A stretch of DNA of 64,000 nucleotides from CAVPHV01 sp963704825 (GCA_963704825.1 CAVPHV010000021.1:60957-124956), one strand, 5' to 3'. Shown: positions 53,574 through 62,262, counted from the first letter of the stretch. Translations and numbers: made by a program. Notes: generated by a model from the letters alone, not told the origin.

Positions 53574-53592
53574 TAGGTAGGTTGTCTACCTA
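53574..53592. promoter_or_regulatory. Putative PadR operator
   Basis: TAGGTAG and CTACCTA flank 5 nt, 24 bp upstream of the padR start on the minus strand. Position and symmetry suggest autoregulation. Confidence 0.55.
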
Positions 53593-53696
53593 CATTCGTC
53601 GCTTCGTCGGGGGCAAGACGAGCGTGGGCATGATTGCTCTCGTGCAAGCAGGGGATGCATTGCGGCCGCGATGCGATCGACCGCGCGGTGGTCTGA

Positions 53697-54539
53697 CTAC
53701 TGGGCCAGCGTTTCCAGCTCGATCTCCGACTCGACACCTGCGAGTGCCGCCGCAAACTCGATTGGCCAATCTGCGACGTGGTGGATCCATGCGCTCTCAA
53801 ACTCAGGTGAGACCGTTTCCTGCAGTCTGATCAACTCGCGGGCTGCGTCCTTGTTCTCACGATTGTGGGAAAGCAGGACCGCATTGGCGACGAAGTAGTA
53901 CAGACTCTCAGGATCGGCAGTCTGAGCAGCGTGAGCGGCGGCAGTCCCCACCGCAGGTTCGTCGTGCAGCGTGATATGGAGTTGCCACAGGCCGATTGCC
54001 TGGACCCGAGGGTCCGAATCAGTCAGCGCCGCGTGGAGCTGTGATGAGTCACCGCCTTCGCGCGCCAGCACTCCCAAGACCCTGAAGGCCCACATCCGAA
54101 TCTCCGGATCATCGTCGGCGGTCAGCGCGACAATCGTTTCGGCGCGACCCGCTGCGACCGTGCGGCACTCGCGCAGCAGGCGCGCGTTCTCCGAATTGCG
54201 GCCGAAGCGAGCCTGCCGGTCGGGCGGAACTTCGAGTGGGGAATAGTCGGAGTAGTTCAAGTTCTCGACGATCAGCGCGGGATACACCAGGGCGCTGAAA
54301 CGATCGGGATAATCCCTATCCGCAGCGAGGTCGATAAGCGGGCCCACGATCCATGGCGTCACCGGATACAGATCTCCCTGGTGGTTCGCCTCGTCGATCA
54401 GGTCGGACCATGCCCTCTCCCGTTCGTCGGGGTCGGCAGATCGCAACGCGGCAAGGTGGCGGGGAACGTCGCGAGCTGTTCCAAACGCGTTCGGCAGAGA
54501 CGCCCAATCGGGCTCGTCCGGCCGGGTTCGATCATCCAC
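53697..54539 (-). CDS. HEAT-repeat-like protein
   Basis: 280 residues from GTG/ATG at 54539. Helical pairs with the HEAT pattern occur: LAALRSADPDERERAWSDLI, TIVALTADDDPEIRMWAFRVL, LHAALTDSDPRVQAIGLWQL. No membrane segment or signal peptide. Such proteins are usually scaffolds. It resembles orphan HEAT proteins that bacteria keep in immunity-like or defence-rich regions, but no partner is seen here. Confidence 0.8.
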   Translation of the reverse strand: MDDRTRPDEPDWASLPNAFGTARDVPRHLAALRSADPDERERAWSDLIDEANHQGDLYPVTPWIVGPLIDLAADRDYPDRFSALVYPALIVENLNYSDYSPLEVPPDRQARFGRNSENARLLRECRTVAAGRAETIVALTADDDPEIRMWAFRVLGVLAREGGDSSQLHAALTDSDPRVQAIGLWQLHITLHDEPAVGTAAAHAAQTADPESLYYFVANAVLLSHNRENKDAARELIRLQETVSPEFESAWIHHVADWPIEFAAALAGVESEIELETLAQ

Positions 54540-54579
54540 GACGTGGATCGTACCCGCCAGAGCGAGCGGCGCCGCCCGT

Positions 54580-54805
54580 GAAGCGGCTTCTCAGGGTATT
54601 GGCAGGGGAATCACCCATAGCCGTAGCTGCGCTTGGGCCGCATCATCGTTGCAGGGATTCCACCGAGGAACCGCAACTCCGCAGCAAGCTCATCTTCTGG
54701 CTGCTCCTCAGCGTGCTTTCGGTGGCCCTGGCCGAGGTCACCGTGGCCTCGGCGCCTCTTGCCTTCGTCAACCCGGTCGAGGCTGCCTTCTTGCTGACGT
54801 TCTAG
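54580..54805 (+). pseudogene. Fragment of a small membrane protein
   Basis: The plus strand from about 54650 reads LRSKLIFWLLLSVLSVALAE and VTVASAPLAFVNPVEAAFLL, stop 54805. The pattern (charged start, membrane helix, AEV..SAP..F) is that of the N-terminus of a multi-pass membrane protein, but only one segment remains and no good start codon precedes it. Probably a truncated remnant. The interval 54806-54970 shows no gene. Confidence 0.35.
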
Positions 54806-54970
54806 GACCCCAGCTATGGCTGTGCGAGTACTGCCATCGTCGATTGCCATGAAGTCTGAGCCCTAGGCACTCTGAGTCGACGCCTGCCGCTTCCCGACCG
54901 GTGGCCTCCTGCGCAGTAAGGCAAGCGAGGTGATTGGCAGGGCGATCGGCACGGAGCATATGATCGACAG

Positions 54971-55396
54971 GTGACTCACAAACACCAGACGGTGTACCTT
55001 CTTCTCCTGATTGCTGCACTCGTTAGTGGCTGTTCATCCCCCGAATTGGAGGCGGAGGTCTACGACGCTTTGGAGCACGTTCGAGTCGCTTGCATCTACG
55101 GCGAGGGCTGGACGGATCCTGACCTCGGTCCCGACCCAGTCTGGGATACCCGGGCCTACCCCATAGCCGATGCCGAAATCACTGCCGCTGAGATCGCTTA
55201 CGATCGTGCGCTGTGGAGTCGAGACGGAAGGGATCGGGACCCGTTGTATGCGATACCCGTCCACGAAGTGAGGACTGCGCTCAGTCTGATGCACGATGGT
55301 TGGGTCACAAACGATGACAGACTCTTCCTGAACGGTGCCCTGCTGTTGCCGGACGTCTGCGATCGGAACGATGAGCTGTGTGTCGACGACGGGTGA
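54971..55396 (+). CDS. Small lipoprotein
   Basis: 141 residues from GTG 54971. The signal MTHKHQTVYLLLLIAALVSGC carries a lipobox (LVSGC). The mature part (EVYDALEHVRVACIYGEGW..., LFLNGALLLPDVCDRNDELC) has four Cys, likely in disulfides. No family recognised. Orphan gene in the island. Confidence 0.6.
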   Translation: MTHKHQTVYLLLLIAALVSGCSSPELEAEVYDALEHVRVACIYGEGWTDPDLGPDPVWDTRAYPIADAEITAAEIAYDRALWSRDGRDRDPLYAIPVHEVRTALSLMHDGWVTNDDRLFLNGALLLPDVCDRNDELCVDDG

Positions 55397-55496
55397 ATAC
55401 TGAGCACTTGGCGCCGGTCGAAAACTGCGCGGTTCCTAGGAACTGAAGTAGTTAGCGACCAGCCTCGGGTCCGATGTCGGACTCGAGGAGGAAAGG
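55397..55496. other. Intergenic sequence without visible features
   Basis: Together with 55554-55749 this makes about 350 bp between two small genes. Apart from the short transposase remnant at 55497 I see no gene, RNA or clear repeat. Confidence 0.4.
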
Positions 55497-55553
55497 GTGT
55501 ATCAGGTGCAGGATTGGGCAGAGGTTCACCGGCTCCTAGGGCTGCGGCGTTGA
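55497..55553 (+). pseudogene. N-terminal stub of a transposase (IS21 IstA-like)
   Basis: GTG 55497 with GAGGAGGAAAGG upstream codes only MYQVQDWAEVHRLLGLRR before TGA. The 'V.DWAEV.RL' start is typical of IS21-type transposases, where it precedes the helix-turn-helix. The rest of the element is gone. Confidence 0.45.
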
Positions 55554-55749
55554 CTGGCAATCATCGCAAGACGCCTGTCTTCTCGGCGGTGGAGGAGGCG
55601 TGGTCTCACTGCGCCCGGTCCTCCTATCCGCATCACAGGCCGTGCGGATGTGAAATCCTCAGACGACCTAGGCGACTACCGACATCACTGCATTCGCCCC
55701 TAGCGCGTCGCAGGTCGAGCGGTATCTTGGAGATGGACCCAGGTGGGCG

Positions 55750-56469
55750 ATGTCCCAGTCAGGACGTTCGGCGGCGAGAGTCGCGACGATTGTCATCGTG
55801 ACGGTCGTCGGGATTGGCTTAGCAGTTGTGCTGGTCTTCTTCATCGCGGTTGCTGGGATGTGGGGCGGGTCAGTCGGCGGTGGATACGATCTGGGCCCAC
55901 CGCCGTCATACGAGGTCGACACCTCTCAGTGCGTACAACCGTCGTCTGAAGTGCGGGCGGCGATCCAATCCTCGCTCCGCATCGGTGCAGTCGAAACAGG
56001 AGAGCTACCGGCCGACCGCAGCGGAGAGGATCTGGACTACCTGATCCGGCTTGACCGCGCGAACATCCGCAATTGGTCAGCGATCGAGACGCATGGCGAG
56101 TTCTCGGCGCTGTGGATTGGCGTCGAGATGGACGTGGCTCAGTCATGGGCGCTCAACCAACCCGGTGCTTCATGGCAGCGGCTCAACGAGCAAACGGCGC
56201 TGGACCTCTATGTGCTCACATCGAGTCTCGACGGGACAGAGCGGCTCTATGTCTACCGCGACGACGCGAGGGCCTACAAGACCCGTGTGTCGACGCTGGA
56301 CGAATCGAGGCGCCGTATCGAGGCCGTCGGTGGATGGGACGAGGACGCTCTTGCAAGCCTCGCGGCGTGCCTTGGGTACGACGCAACCGATCGGATGCAC
56401 AGCGATTGGTCGCCTGCATGGATGTGGAGCACACGATGGTACGCAGGAGTTAACGAGCCGCGAGGTTGA
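55750..56469 (+). CDS. Membrane-anchored protein of unknown function
   Basis: 239 residues from ATG 55750. One membrane segment near the N-terminus (VATIVIVTVVGIGLAVVLVFFIAVAG) is followed by a Gly-rich hinge and a soluble domain of about 180 residues (EVDTSQCVQPSSEVRAAIQ, WIGVEMDVAQSWALNQ, ALASLAACLGYDATD). Outside location is likely. No family recognised. Followed after 37 nt by repeat copy b and then the IS110 element. Confidence 0.65.
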   Translation: MSQSGRSAARVATIVIVTVVGIGLAVVLVFFIAVAGMWGGSVGGGYDLGPPPSYEVDTSQCVQPSSEVRAAIQSSLRIGAVETGELPADRSGEDLDYLIRLDRANIRNWSAIETHGEFSALWIGVEMDVAQSWALNQPGASWQRLNEQTALDLYVLTSSLDGTERLYVYRDDARAYKTRVSTLDESRRRIEAVGGWDEDALASLAACLGYDATDRMHSDWSPAWMWSTRWYAGVNEPRG

Positions 56470-56505
56470 TTGACCAACCGCATCGGGACACCTGCGAGCG
56501 CATCG

Positions 56506-56542
56506 GTGCCGATCGGGGGTGGGTAGGCGGGAGGGGCGATAT
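56506..56542. repeat. Dispersed repeat, copy b
   Basis: GTGCCGATCGGGGGTGGG, then GGGCGATAT 28 nt later and GATCAGGGCGATC after that. It is closest to copy f. It lies about 90 bp from the left end of the IS110 element. Confidence 0.65.
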
Positions 56543-56646
56543 GGCGCGAGATCAGGGCGATCTGTGCGGGTCGCGGATGCGATTTCTCCCAGTTGCCCAT
56601 CGCCGGTGCATCTCTGGAGCTGACGGGGGGTGTCCCCGTCTTGTTG

Positions 56647-57846
56647 TCAAGCGGCTTGGGGTAGTTGTTGCGGGTTGTAGGGGGTCGCGGTTTTGAGCAT
56701 GGCGAGGATGAGGTCGCAGCGGCGCCGGGCGAGGCAGGTGATGGCGGCGTTGTGTTTCTTGCCTTCGGTTCGCTTCTTTTGGTAGTAGGCCTTGGCGTGT
56801 GGGTCGTGTTGTGCGGCGACGAACGCGGCGAGGAACATGGCGTTCTTGAGTCGGTGGTTCCCGGACCGGTTCTTGGTGGCGCCACGGATTGAGGTTCCGG
56901 ATTGCCGATCGACCGGGGTCAGGCCGGCGTAGGCGGCGAGTCGTCCTCCGTCTTTGAATCGGTGCGGGTCTCCGATCTCGGCGAGGGTTCTGGCTCCGGT
57001 CCTGGTTCCGAACCCGCAGAGGCTGACCAGGACCTCAGCGAGAGGGTGTTTCAAGAACACCTCTTCAATCTGCGTTTCGAGAGCGGCGCGTTGGTTGTTG
57101 ATGCGTTCCAGATCAGCGGCGAGATCCGCGATGATCTGTCCCCAGCGTTGTTCAGCTGGCAGCGTCACTGTCTGGGATTCGAGCGCTTCCCACACCGCCG
57201 CAGTCACTTTGTCAGCGATCCGTGGAGAACGGCGACTGACCGCCCGTTTGATGCGTGCCTTACCGGCCTGCCGCAGCAACGTCGGCGTCGAGTATCGACT
57301 CAGCAGGTCACGGATACCTGCCTGGCCCAGTCGATCCCCCATAGCTCGTTCCAATGCTGGCGATATCGACACCAAAGCGTCGCGGAGCCTATTCGAGCAC
57401 CGGTTCGCATCATGAGCCAGATCGATGTCGCGACCATTGAGTATCCGAAGCTCAGCCAACAGGTCATCGGTGACGTCCAGCCATGCGAGCCGATCCGCGT
57501 TCCGGAACGCGTAGTCGGCTAGCACCCATGCGTCTCGAGGATCGGTCTTGGCTGATCCGGCATACAGATCGGCAGCCCGTCGCATCTGCAGTCCGGTCAC
57601 ATAAGCAACCCGAACCCCCTCAATGCGGGCGACGGTCAACAACAGTTGCGCCATCGACGACGGTTGATCAATCACCAACACCGGCGACCCTAACTCGGCG
57701 GCATCCGCAATCAGCGATCGGATCGCGTCCTCATCATTCGGCACCGGACGGGCGAACGCCGCCACGCCGTCGGGGTTGAGCGCCTGGGCGTAGTGGGCGA
57801 CCTTGCCCATATCGACACCTACGAACGTGTCCTTCGCGGACCTCAC
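56647..57846 (-). CDS. IS110-family transposase (DEDD)
   Basis: 399 residues, full length for the family. GTG 57846 is chosen because AGGAGGT precedes it at 4 nt; the frame is open to 57903. The N-terminal RuvC-like part has TFVGVDMGKVAHYAQ and VLVIDQPSSM, with KTDPRDAWVLADYA. A coiled middle (LAADLERINNQRAALETQIEE) leads to the C-terminal Tnp_20 domain with LCGFGTRTGARTLAEIGD, KDGGRLAAYAGLTPVDRQSG and GNHRLKNAMFLAA. The Ser in QSGTS is the recombination nucleophile region in IS110 enzymes. It appears intact. Confidence 0.95.
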   Translation of the reverse strand: MRSAKDTFVGVDMGKVAHYAQALNPDGVAAFARPVPNDEDAIRSLIADAAELGSPVLVIDQPSSMAQLLLTVARIEGVRVAYVTGLQMRRAADLYAGSAKTDPRDAWVLADYAFRNADRLAWLDVTDDLLAELRILNGRDIDLAHDANRCSNRLRDALVSISPALERAMGDRLGQAGIRDLLSRYSTPTLLRQAGKARIKRAVSRRSPRIADKVTAAVWEALESQTVTLPAEQRWGQIIADLAADLERINNQRAALETQIEEVFLKHPLAEVLVSLCGFGTRTGARTLAEIGDPHRFKDGGRLAAYAGLTPVDRQSGTSIRGATKNRSGNHRLKNAMFLAAFVAAQHDPHAKAYYQKKRTEGKKHNAAITCLARRRCDLILAMLKTATPYNPQQLPQAA

Positions 57847-58080
57847 GTGCACCTCCTGGTTTGGATTCTCGTTCGCTGCCCGAGCTGGTGCGACCGCCGT
57901 CAACCACCTTACGAACGAGCCCCAAGGGCATGTCCCCGTCAGAGGTCAGTCACACCCGAACCGGGACGGGTGGCAACACCCCCCAGGCCATCAACATGAC
58001 AGGGGGCAGAAAGCCCTGCCCGCCCCAGCCGGGCAACAACCCCGCAAGCATCACACATACAGGGCACCAACAAGGTAAGG
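57847..58080 (-). ncRNA. Candidate bridge RNA region of the IS110 element
   Basis: IS110 elements make a bridge RNA from the non-coding end before the transposase. This stretch is rich in short inverted segments (AGCCCTGCCCGCC, CCCAGCCGGGC, CCCCAAGGGCATGTCCCCGTC). No structure was computed, so the RNA's limits are unknown. Confidence 0.3.
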
Positions 58081-58107
58081 GGGGTTGCCGGCTTGGGTCG
58101 TGGTCGA

Positions 58108-58740
58108 CTAGTTCGTAGGTTTGCGTTTTTGGGGATGGGTGGCGAGGCCGGTTAGGAGCCGTTGGATGGCCTCGATGTGGATGGATGCGAAGTCGGCGTC
58201 GAATCCGGCCAGATGGGTTTGTTCGAGTACGGCCATGCCGTGTGCGGTGGCCCAAATGGTGTAGGCGATCTCTTCGGTTCCGAAGGTGTCGGTTGCCGAC
58301 AGTTCGCCGGTGGCGAGTGCGTCTTGCACGGCGGAGAGGAGCACGGCGTAGGGGGAGTTGGTTTGTGGCGTTTGGTTTAGGGAGGCTCGCTGACTGGGGG
58401 TGTGAACGAGCAGGAGTTTGAACCGGGTCGGTTCGTCGGTGGCGTAGCTGAGGTATGCCAGGGCGAGGGCGGTGAGCCGGTTGAGCCGTGACCCGCCGTT
58501 TTCGACTTCGGTGAGGCGAGCGCGCAGTCCGTCCTCCGCCCCAGCGGTGAGGGCCGTGAGCAGTGAAGCCTTGCTGTCGTAGTACCGGTAGAGAGCGCCG
58601 GCGGTGTAGTCAACTGCCGTGGCGAGCTCGCGCATCGACCATCCATCGACTCCGCTGGCCTCGGTCAGCTCCAAAGCAGCCTCGAGGATTGACTGTCGAG
58701 TTCGCGTCTGGCGGCGTTGCCGGGTCGTTGTATCTGTCAC
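58108..58740 (-). CDS. TetR-family regulator
   Basis: 210 residues from GTG 58740 (GGGAGAT upstream); an ATG at 58788 would put the start across the operator. The helix-turn-helix is clear (QSILEAALELTEASGVDGWSM, RELATAVDYTAGALYRYYDSK). The C-terminal domain (TetR_C-type, WATAHGMAVLEQTHLAGFD) is unassigned. It is divergent from the membrane protein gene at 58813 and probably represses it. Confidence 0.88.
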   Translation of the reverse strand: MTDTTTRQRRQTRTRQSILEAALELTEASGVDGWSMRELATAVDYTAGALYRYYDSKASLLTALTAGAEDGLRARLTEVENGGSRLNRLTALALAYLSYATDEPTRFKLLLVHTPSQRASLNQTPQTNSPYAVLLSAVQDALATGELSATDTFGTEEIAYTIWATAHGMAVLEQTHLAGFDADFASIHIEAIQRLLTGLATHPQKRKPTN

Positions 58741-58756
58741 TATCTCCCACCATTTG

Positions 58757-58769
58757 TGAACGTTGTTCA
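58757..58769. promoter_or_regulatory. Putative operator TGAACGTTGTTCA
   Basis: Arms TGAAC and GTTCA around GTT, between the divergent tetR (58740) and membrane-protein (58813) genes. A further GTTCA half site lies at 58783-58787. Confidence 0.55.
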
Positions 58770-58812
58770 TTTTATGTATGGTGTTCATCTTAGCAAACCA
58801 AGGAGTTCTGTT

Positions 58813-59424
58813 GTGACCATATTGACCCGAGTAGCAGCCTCAATGAGAAGGCTGGCCAACTGGCGGTTCCTCGCCATCACCGGTGTGCTGTCCGTTGTCT
58901 TTGCTGGGGTGCTATTCGCCACTTCGGCATCGTTCTCCATCCCACATGTGGAGACGCTCTGCGGCCAGGCACCCCCAGACGTACAGCTCTACACATCTGC
59001 AGACGGAGTCCACGCGTTCCTTACCAACTGCGGCGAGGCTGGACGGGCCGCCTACCGCAACCTCCAAGTGGCCGATCTGTTCTACCCCGCCGTCTCCGGC
59101 CTGTTCATGGCCTCGGCGCTCGCATTGATCTTGATTCGGAACACCAGACAGGGCAGCCTCGCCGTGGCAGCCGCGGCCCTGCCACTGATAGGGAGCGGCT
59201 TCGACTACATCGAGAACCTGGCCGCTTGGGTTGCCCTCACGAGCTTCCCAGACCGAACCGGAACAGCCGAAACGCTGCTCGGTATCGCCTCGACGGCCAA
59301 ACAGACGGTAAGTTGGATAGCCGGACTACTGCTCATCATCGGCGTCGGCTACACCCTCGTCCGTTGGGCAGCCCGGAGACGACCAAAGGCCACCACACAC
59401 AGTCAGACCCTCAACCACACATGA
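58813..59424 (+). CDS. Four-segment membrane protein
   Basis: 203 residues from GTG 58813 with AGGAG at 58801-58805. Four hydrophobic segments (FLAITGVLSVVFAGVLFA, LFYPAVSGLFMASALALIL, LAVAAAALPLIGSGFDYIENL, VSWIAGLLLIIGVGYTLV) surround a loop with two Cys (VETLCGQAPPD, FLTNCGEAG). Resembles small DUF-type membrane proteins found beside TetR genes; function unknown. Probably repressed by the divergent TetR. Confidence 0.75.
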   Translation: MTILTRVAASMRRLANWRFLAITGVLSVVFAGVLFATSASFSIPHVETLCGQAPPDVQLYTSADGVHAFLTNCGEAGRAAYRNLQVADLFYPAVSGLFMASALALILIRNTRQGSLAVAAAALPLIGSGFDYIENLAAWVALTSFPDRTGTAETLLGIASTAKQTVSWIAGLLLIIGVGYTLVRWAARRRPKATTHSQTLNHT

Positions 59425-59514
59425 GAACCGCCTGTTGCCCCCCAGGGTCCCGCAACCCGTCGGTATCAATCGCCACTCAGCCACGTTGAGTGATCGAGGA
59501 TCCCGCCCCTCGAA

Positions 59515-59550
59515 GTGCCGATCTAGGGCACTGTGTGGAATGTGCGTTAT
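59515..59550. repeat. Dispersed repeat, copy c
   Basis: GTGCCGATCTAGGGCAC, then TGTGCGTTAT with the GTGCGTTAT box 27 nt after the first G. It lies between the convergent ends of the genes at 59424 and 59547. Confidence 0.7.
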
Positions 59551-60569
59551 TGCTCCAGATGTGAGGATCTGCGTGCCCTTCTGATTGCTTCCTGTCGTGC
59601 ATCGCTGAGGGCGAGGTGGGTAGCGAGGATCGTTGCGGCGAATGGCGTTGATGTTGAGATACCGACACCGACGTGAGACGAGATCGCGTCGTGACCCTGA
59701 CCATACGGTGCGGTCGCAGCCGCATCTATGAGTGCGTACGCGTATTCGCGGTCGAACGGTTTGGGGACGAAGTTGAAGCTTGCGAGAGCTTCAGCCAAGG
59801 GCGCCTCACCGTCTCTACCATCGAGAGGGAGCCATGGGTCGTCGCGCCAGAGGTCTGCCGTCATGGCTCCCACCGTGATCCGTTTGGCGTCATCGACACG
59901 GCCGAACTGATAGCCCAGCTCTTCGTTGCCGCGGTAGGTGGGTACTTGGAGTCGCCGGGCGGTCATCACGAGACGGCCGCTCTCCTCTCGCACGTCTACC
60001 ACGACCGGGTCGTCTGCGGCCACGATCGTCCACTCTGGACCACCGTCGAATCGGATGTGGCCGCGGGTCAATGTGGCCGCGATCGATAGGCCGGTTGTGG
60101 GATTGACGCCCTCAAACAGGACGTATTGGCCCCCGTTGTCCGGCTCGATGCTTGCAGCGATGCCGGTGACGGCGCCGTGAGAAGGCCACTCCGACTCGAG
60201 CGCCTCCCACGTTGTCCAAGGCAGTTGAGTGGCGTAGGTCTCCAGCATCCTCGATTGCTCGACGGCGGAAGAGATGGTCGTCCACGCGCCGTCGGGGGCC
60301 TCACCGACCAGCGCAACAGCGTGCCCATCGGGACAGTGCGATGCGATGTGAAACGTCGTGGGGAGGCGGGAATCGTCGAAGAGTGATCGGTCGATACCGA
60401 CCGGCGCGTCCGGCCACAGCCTGCCTGCTGGTGCTGCGACACCCTGTCTCCAAAGCAAGAGGGCTTGTGGTCCATCGAACCCTTTCCACGGCCCAGTGAC
60501 CTCGACGCCGCACCACGGGCACAGGTACGGTTCGGCGAGCTCGTAATGGTCCCATGCGCCAGGCGTCAC
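59547..60569 (-). CDS. Protein of unknown function with a two-cysteine N-terminus
   Basis: 340 residues from GTG 60569, which has GGAGG 4 nt upstream; ATGs at 60596 and 60617 are alternatives. The start has a CPWCGVEVTGPW zinc-knuckle-like element followed by DGPQALLLWRQ. The rest is a mixed domain (FHIASHCPDGHAVALVG, DPVVVDVREESGRLVMTA, FNFVPKPFDREYAYALID) and a basic C-terminus. No signal peptide. Not recognised. Confidence 0.7.
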   Translation of the reverse strand: MTPGAWDHYELAEPYLCPWCGVEVTGPWKGFDGPQALLLWRQGVAAPAGRLWPDAPVGIDRSLFDDSRLPTTFHIASHCPDGHAVALVGEAPDGAWTTISSAVEQSRMLETYATQLPWTTWEALESEWPSHGAVTGIAASIEPDNGGQYVLFEGVNPTTGLSIAATLTRGHIRFDGGPEWTIVAADDPVVVDVREESGRLVMTARRLQVPTYRGNEELGYQFGRVDDAKRITVGAMTADLWRDDPWLPLDGRDGEAPLAEALASFNFVPKPFDREYAYALIDAAATAPYGQGHDAISSHVGVGISTSTPFAATILATHLALSDARQEAIRRARRSSHLEQ

Positions 60570-61135
60570 TTCGCCTCCGTTCATCGTGTTAACCATCGCA
60601 CAACTCCATCGCTTCATGTCGACGCTTGTCGATCTTCGCGCCCGGAACGCAACACCGCCCTACGCCAGTACCCGATCGGGAAGGATATGCCTCGAAGATG
60701 CCGAAACCACTGACCTCTGGGAGTAGGCGATCAACCCCGAGTTCACGTAGCGCAGATCACGCACCGCCCCGAACGATATCGATCACCTCGCTCCGAGCAG
60801 ATCCGGCAGTTCTGTTGCGGGGCGATCGATGCGCGTGGGTCTAAGGGGGAACAAAGGACGGCGCACCCGGAGAAGACAAGGAGGGAACGTCACCTTTGGT
60901 CCTCTCGGACCTTCCAGCGTGACCGGCTTTCGCCCTCAGATGCCGGCTCTTCGGTGAGTCATTGCTCCGAGCACACCGTCGGGGTCAAGAATGCTGCCAA
61001 CCGACCCGACCTGTCAACCCCGAACCGCTCAAGAAGACCAGGATATGTGGGTAATACGCATCGACCCAGACCATCGACCGCAACGACTTCACCACGTTCC
61101 GTGCTTGCCATCCAGCTAGTCAGCTAGCGCACGAG
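60570..61135. other. Non-coding stretch
   Basis: About 560 bp with no convincing gene on either strand. CTCCGAGCAGATCC (near 60792) recurs almost exactly at the right edge of the window (63987-64000), so a second repeat type may exist here. Confidence 0.4.
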
Positions 61136-61171
61136 GTGCCGATCGGGGGCGGGTGGCGAAGTGTGCGATAT
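61136..61171. repeat. Dispersed repeat, copy d (best example)
   Basis: GTGCCGATCGGGGGCGGGTG, then GCGAAGTGTGCGATATTG; the GTGCG box is 27 nt after the first G. The first part contains the palindrome CCGATCGG. Seven copies are seen in 51.4-63.3 kb; five have the 27-nt spacing, one has 28 and one 25. Confidence 0.75.
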
Positions 61172-61323
61172 TGCTACAGAATCGTTGATCGGCGTGGCAT
61201 TCGGGCTGGTTGCACGGACGCGTGGTGGATCAGTCTCTGCGGGTCCGCCTCGAACGTCGATGTCGCGGCATCCCTAGGCTGTGGAGGTCCATCACATCTC
61301 AGCTCTCGCCCAAAGGAGCAACC

Positions 61324-61770
61324 GTGGCTGTTTGGTTTGAAGGCACAGACGAGATCGACTGCAACATCCAGCAAGTGAAGCGGGCCCTCGAGAATCCCGG
61401 CGAGCTCTATGCAGGGGTCACCAGTCTTATGCCAGGTATGACGAGCGTTGAGCTGGTGGAACAGGGGACCGACTCTGTGACCATCAGAACCAACGAAGGC
61501 CTCATGAAACGCACCAACATCTCCAAACGGATCGAGGCGGACAGCGTTGTCGTGGAGTTCGACGAGCAGTATGAGGCCGGAACGAAGGTCACTGCAACGT
61601 CACACTTCGCTGACGAATTCACCGCTAGCGACACCGGAGTGAGCTACCGCCTCGTCATGAGCGACGTCGAGGCCCCCGGGTTCTTGGGCTTCTTCTACCG
61701 GAAGCTCGGCAGCTCCAACATAGGGAACGCCTTCTTGGCGGCATACAAGACTCACTTCGAGTCCCAATAG
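61324..61770 (+). CDS. SRPBCC (START/Bet v1-like) family protein
   Basis: 148 residues from GTG 61324 with AAAGGAG upstream. The length, the helix-grip pattern (VWFEGTDEIDCNIQQVKRAL, VTSLMPGMTSVELVE, KVTATSHFADEFTA, GFLGFFYRKLG) and the C-terminal helix fit small polyketide-cyclase/SRPBCC proteins, which bind hydrophobic ligands. Alone between repeat copies d and e, like a one-gene cassette. Confidence 0.75.
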   Translation: MAVWFEGTDEIDCNIQQVKRALENPGELYAGVTSLMPGMTSVELVEQGTDSVTIRTNEGLMKRTNISKRIEADSVVVEFDEQYEAGTKVTATSHFADEFTASDTGVSYRLVMSDVEAPGFLGFFYRKLGSSNIGNAFLAAYKTHFESQ

Positions 61771-61819
61771 CGACTCGACATCACCGCAACGGTGAGTGTT
61801 CGAGACCCCGCACCTTCAT

Positions 61820-61856
61820 GTGCCGCTCGGCGCTATCGGGCGACGCATGCGTTATC
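61820..61856. repeat. Dispersed repeat, copy e
   Basis: GTGCCGCTCGGCGCTATC, then ATGCGTTATCG 27 nt after the first G. The first part can pair as GCCG-CT-CGGC. 50 nt after the SRPBCC gene. Confidence 0.7.
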
Positions 61857-61935
61857 GACCGGGATCGAGTGTCGGTGCGCTGCAACCGCTGCGCAGACCG
61901 AAGGAAGCTGCCATCAGCGGCGCTTCGAGATGACT

Positions 61936-62223
61936 TCAGCGCCGAGAGCTCCGGCCGCCCGATCGCTCGTTGCCGCGCTTGTAGTTGCCCGTAACCCTGG
62001 CCATCACCTCTTGCGCGTCGCCCCGACCGACGTCGGATACGAACTTGATCGCTGCCCTCCCCCGCAGGATGGCGGCCACCCGGGCATGATGCGTGACTAC
62101 AACATCGCCGTTCTTGCGTTGCATCCACTCGAACCCGGCCGGTGTTCCCATGCGAACATTGTGCCAGGGAAGAGCCCAATCGCGGTCGGACGCCACCCTG
62201 CGTAGTTGCGGCACAGCACGCAT
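61936..62223 (-). CDS. Small conserved-looking protein
   Basis: 95 residues from ATG 62223; GTG 62196 and ATG 62151 are alternatives, and none has a good ribosome-binding site. The core GFEWMQRKNGDVVVTHHARV, ILRGRAAIKFVSDV and MARVTGNYKRGNER looks like a compact alpha/beta protein of a type I associate with actinobacterial genomes; no function known. The repeat copy f begins 3 nt before the first start. One-gene unit between copies e and f. Confidence 0.6.
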   Translation of the reverse strand: MRAVPQLRRVASDRDWALPWHNVRMGTPAGFEWMQRKNGDVVVTHHARVAAILRGRAAIKFVSDVGRGDAQEVMARVTGNYKRGNERSGGRSSRR

Positions 62224-62225
62224 TC

Positions 62226-62262
62226 GTGCCGCTCTGTGCGGGTAGGCGAAGTGTGCGTTATG
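62226..62262. repeat. Dispersed repeat, copy f
   Basis: GTGCCGCTCTGTGCGGGTAG, then GTGCGTTATGG 27 nt after the first G and GATCAGGGCGATCGGG further on, as in copy b. GCGGCAC upstream pairs with GTGCCGC, a 7-bp stem. Confidence 0.75.

Larger units (their letters stand above)
56631..58080 (-). mobile_element. IS110-family insertion sequence (ends approximate)
   Basis: One transposase gene with about 230 bp of non-coding sequence before its start, as in IS110. No terminal inverted repeats or target duplications were expected or found. The 10-mer TGTCCCCGTC occurs at 56631-56640 and 57931-57940, one on each side of the gene. The true ends need comparison with other copies. Confidence 0.75.

Noticed and set aside
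61820..61856. A classical integron attC site at the dispersed repeats
   Set aside because: The right box resembles GTTATnG, but no complementary left box or long imperfect stem was found by eye, and some unit genes lie in reverse. Kept only as a hypothesis.
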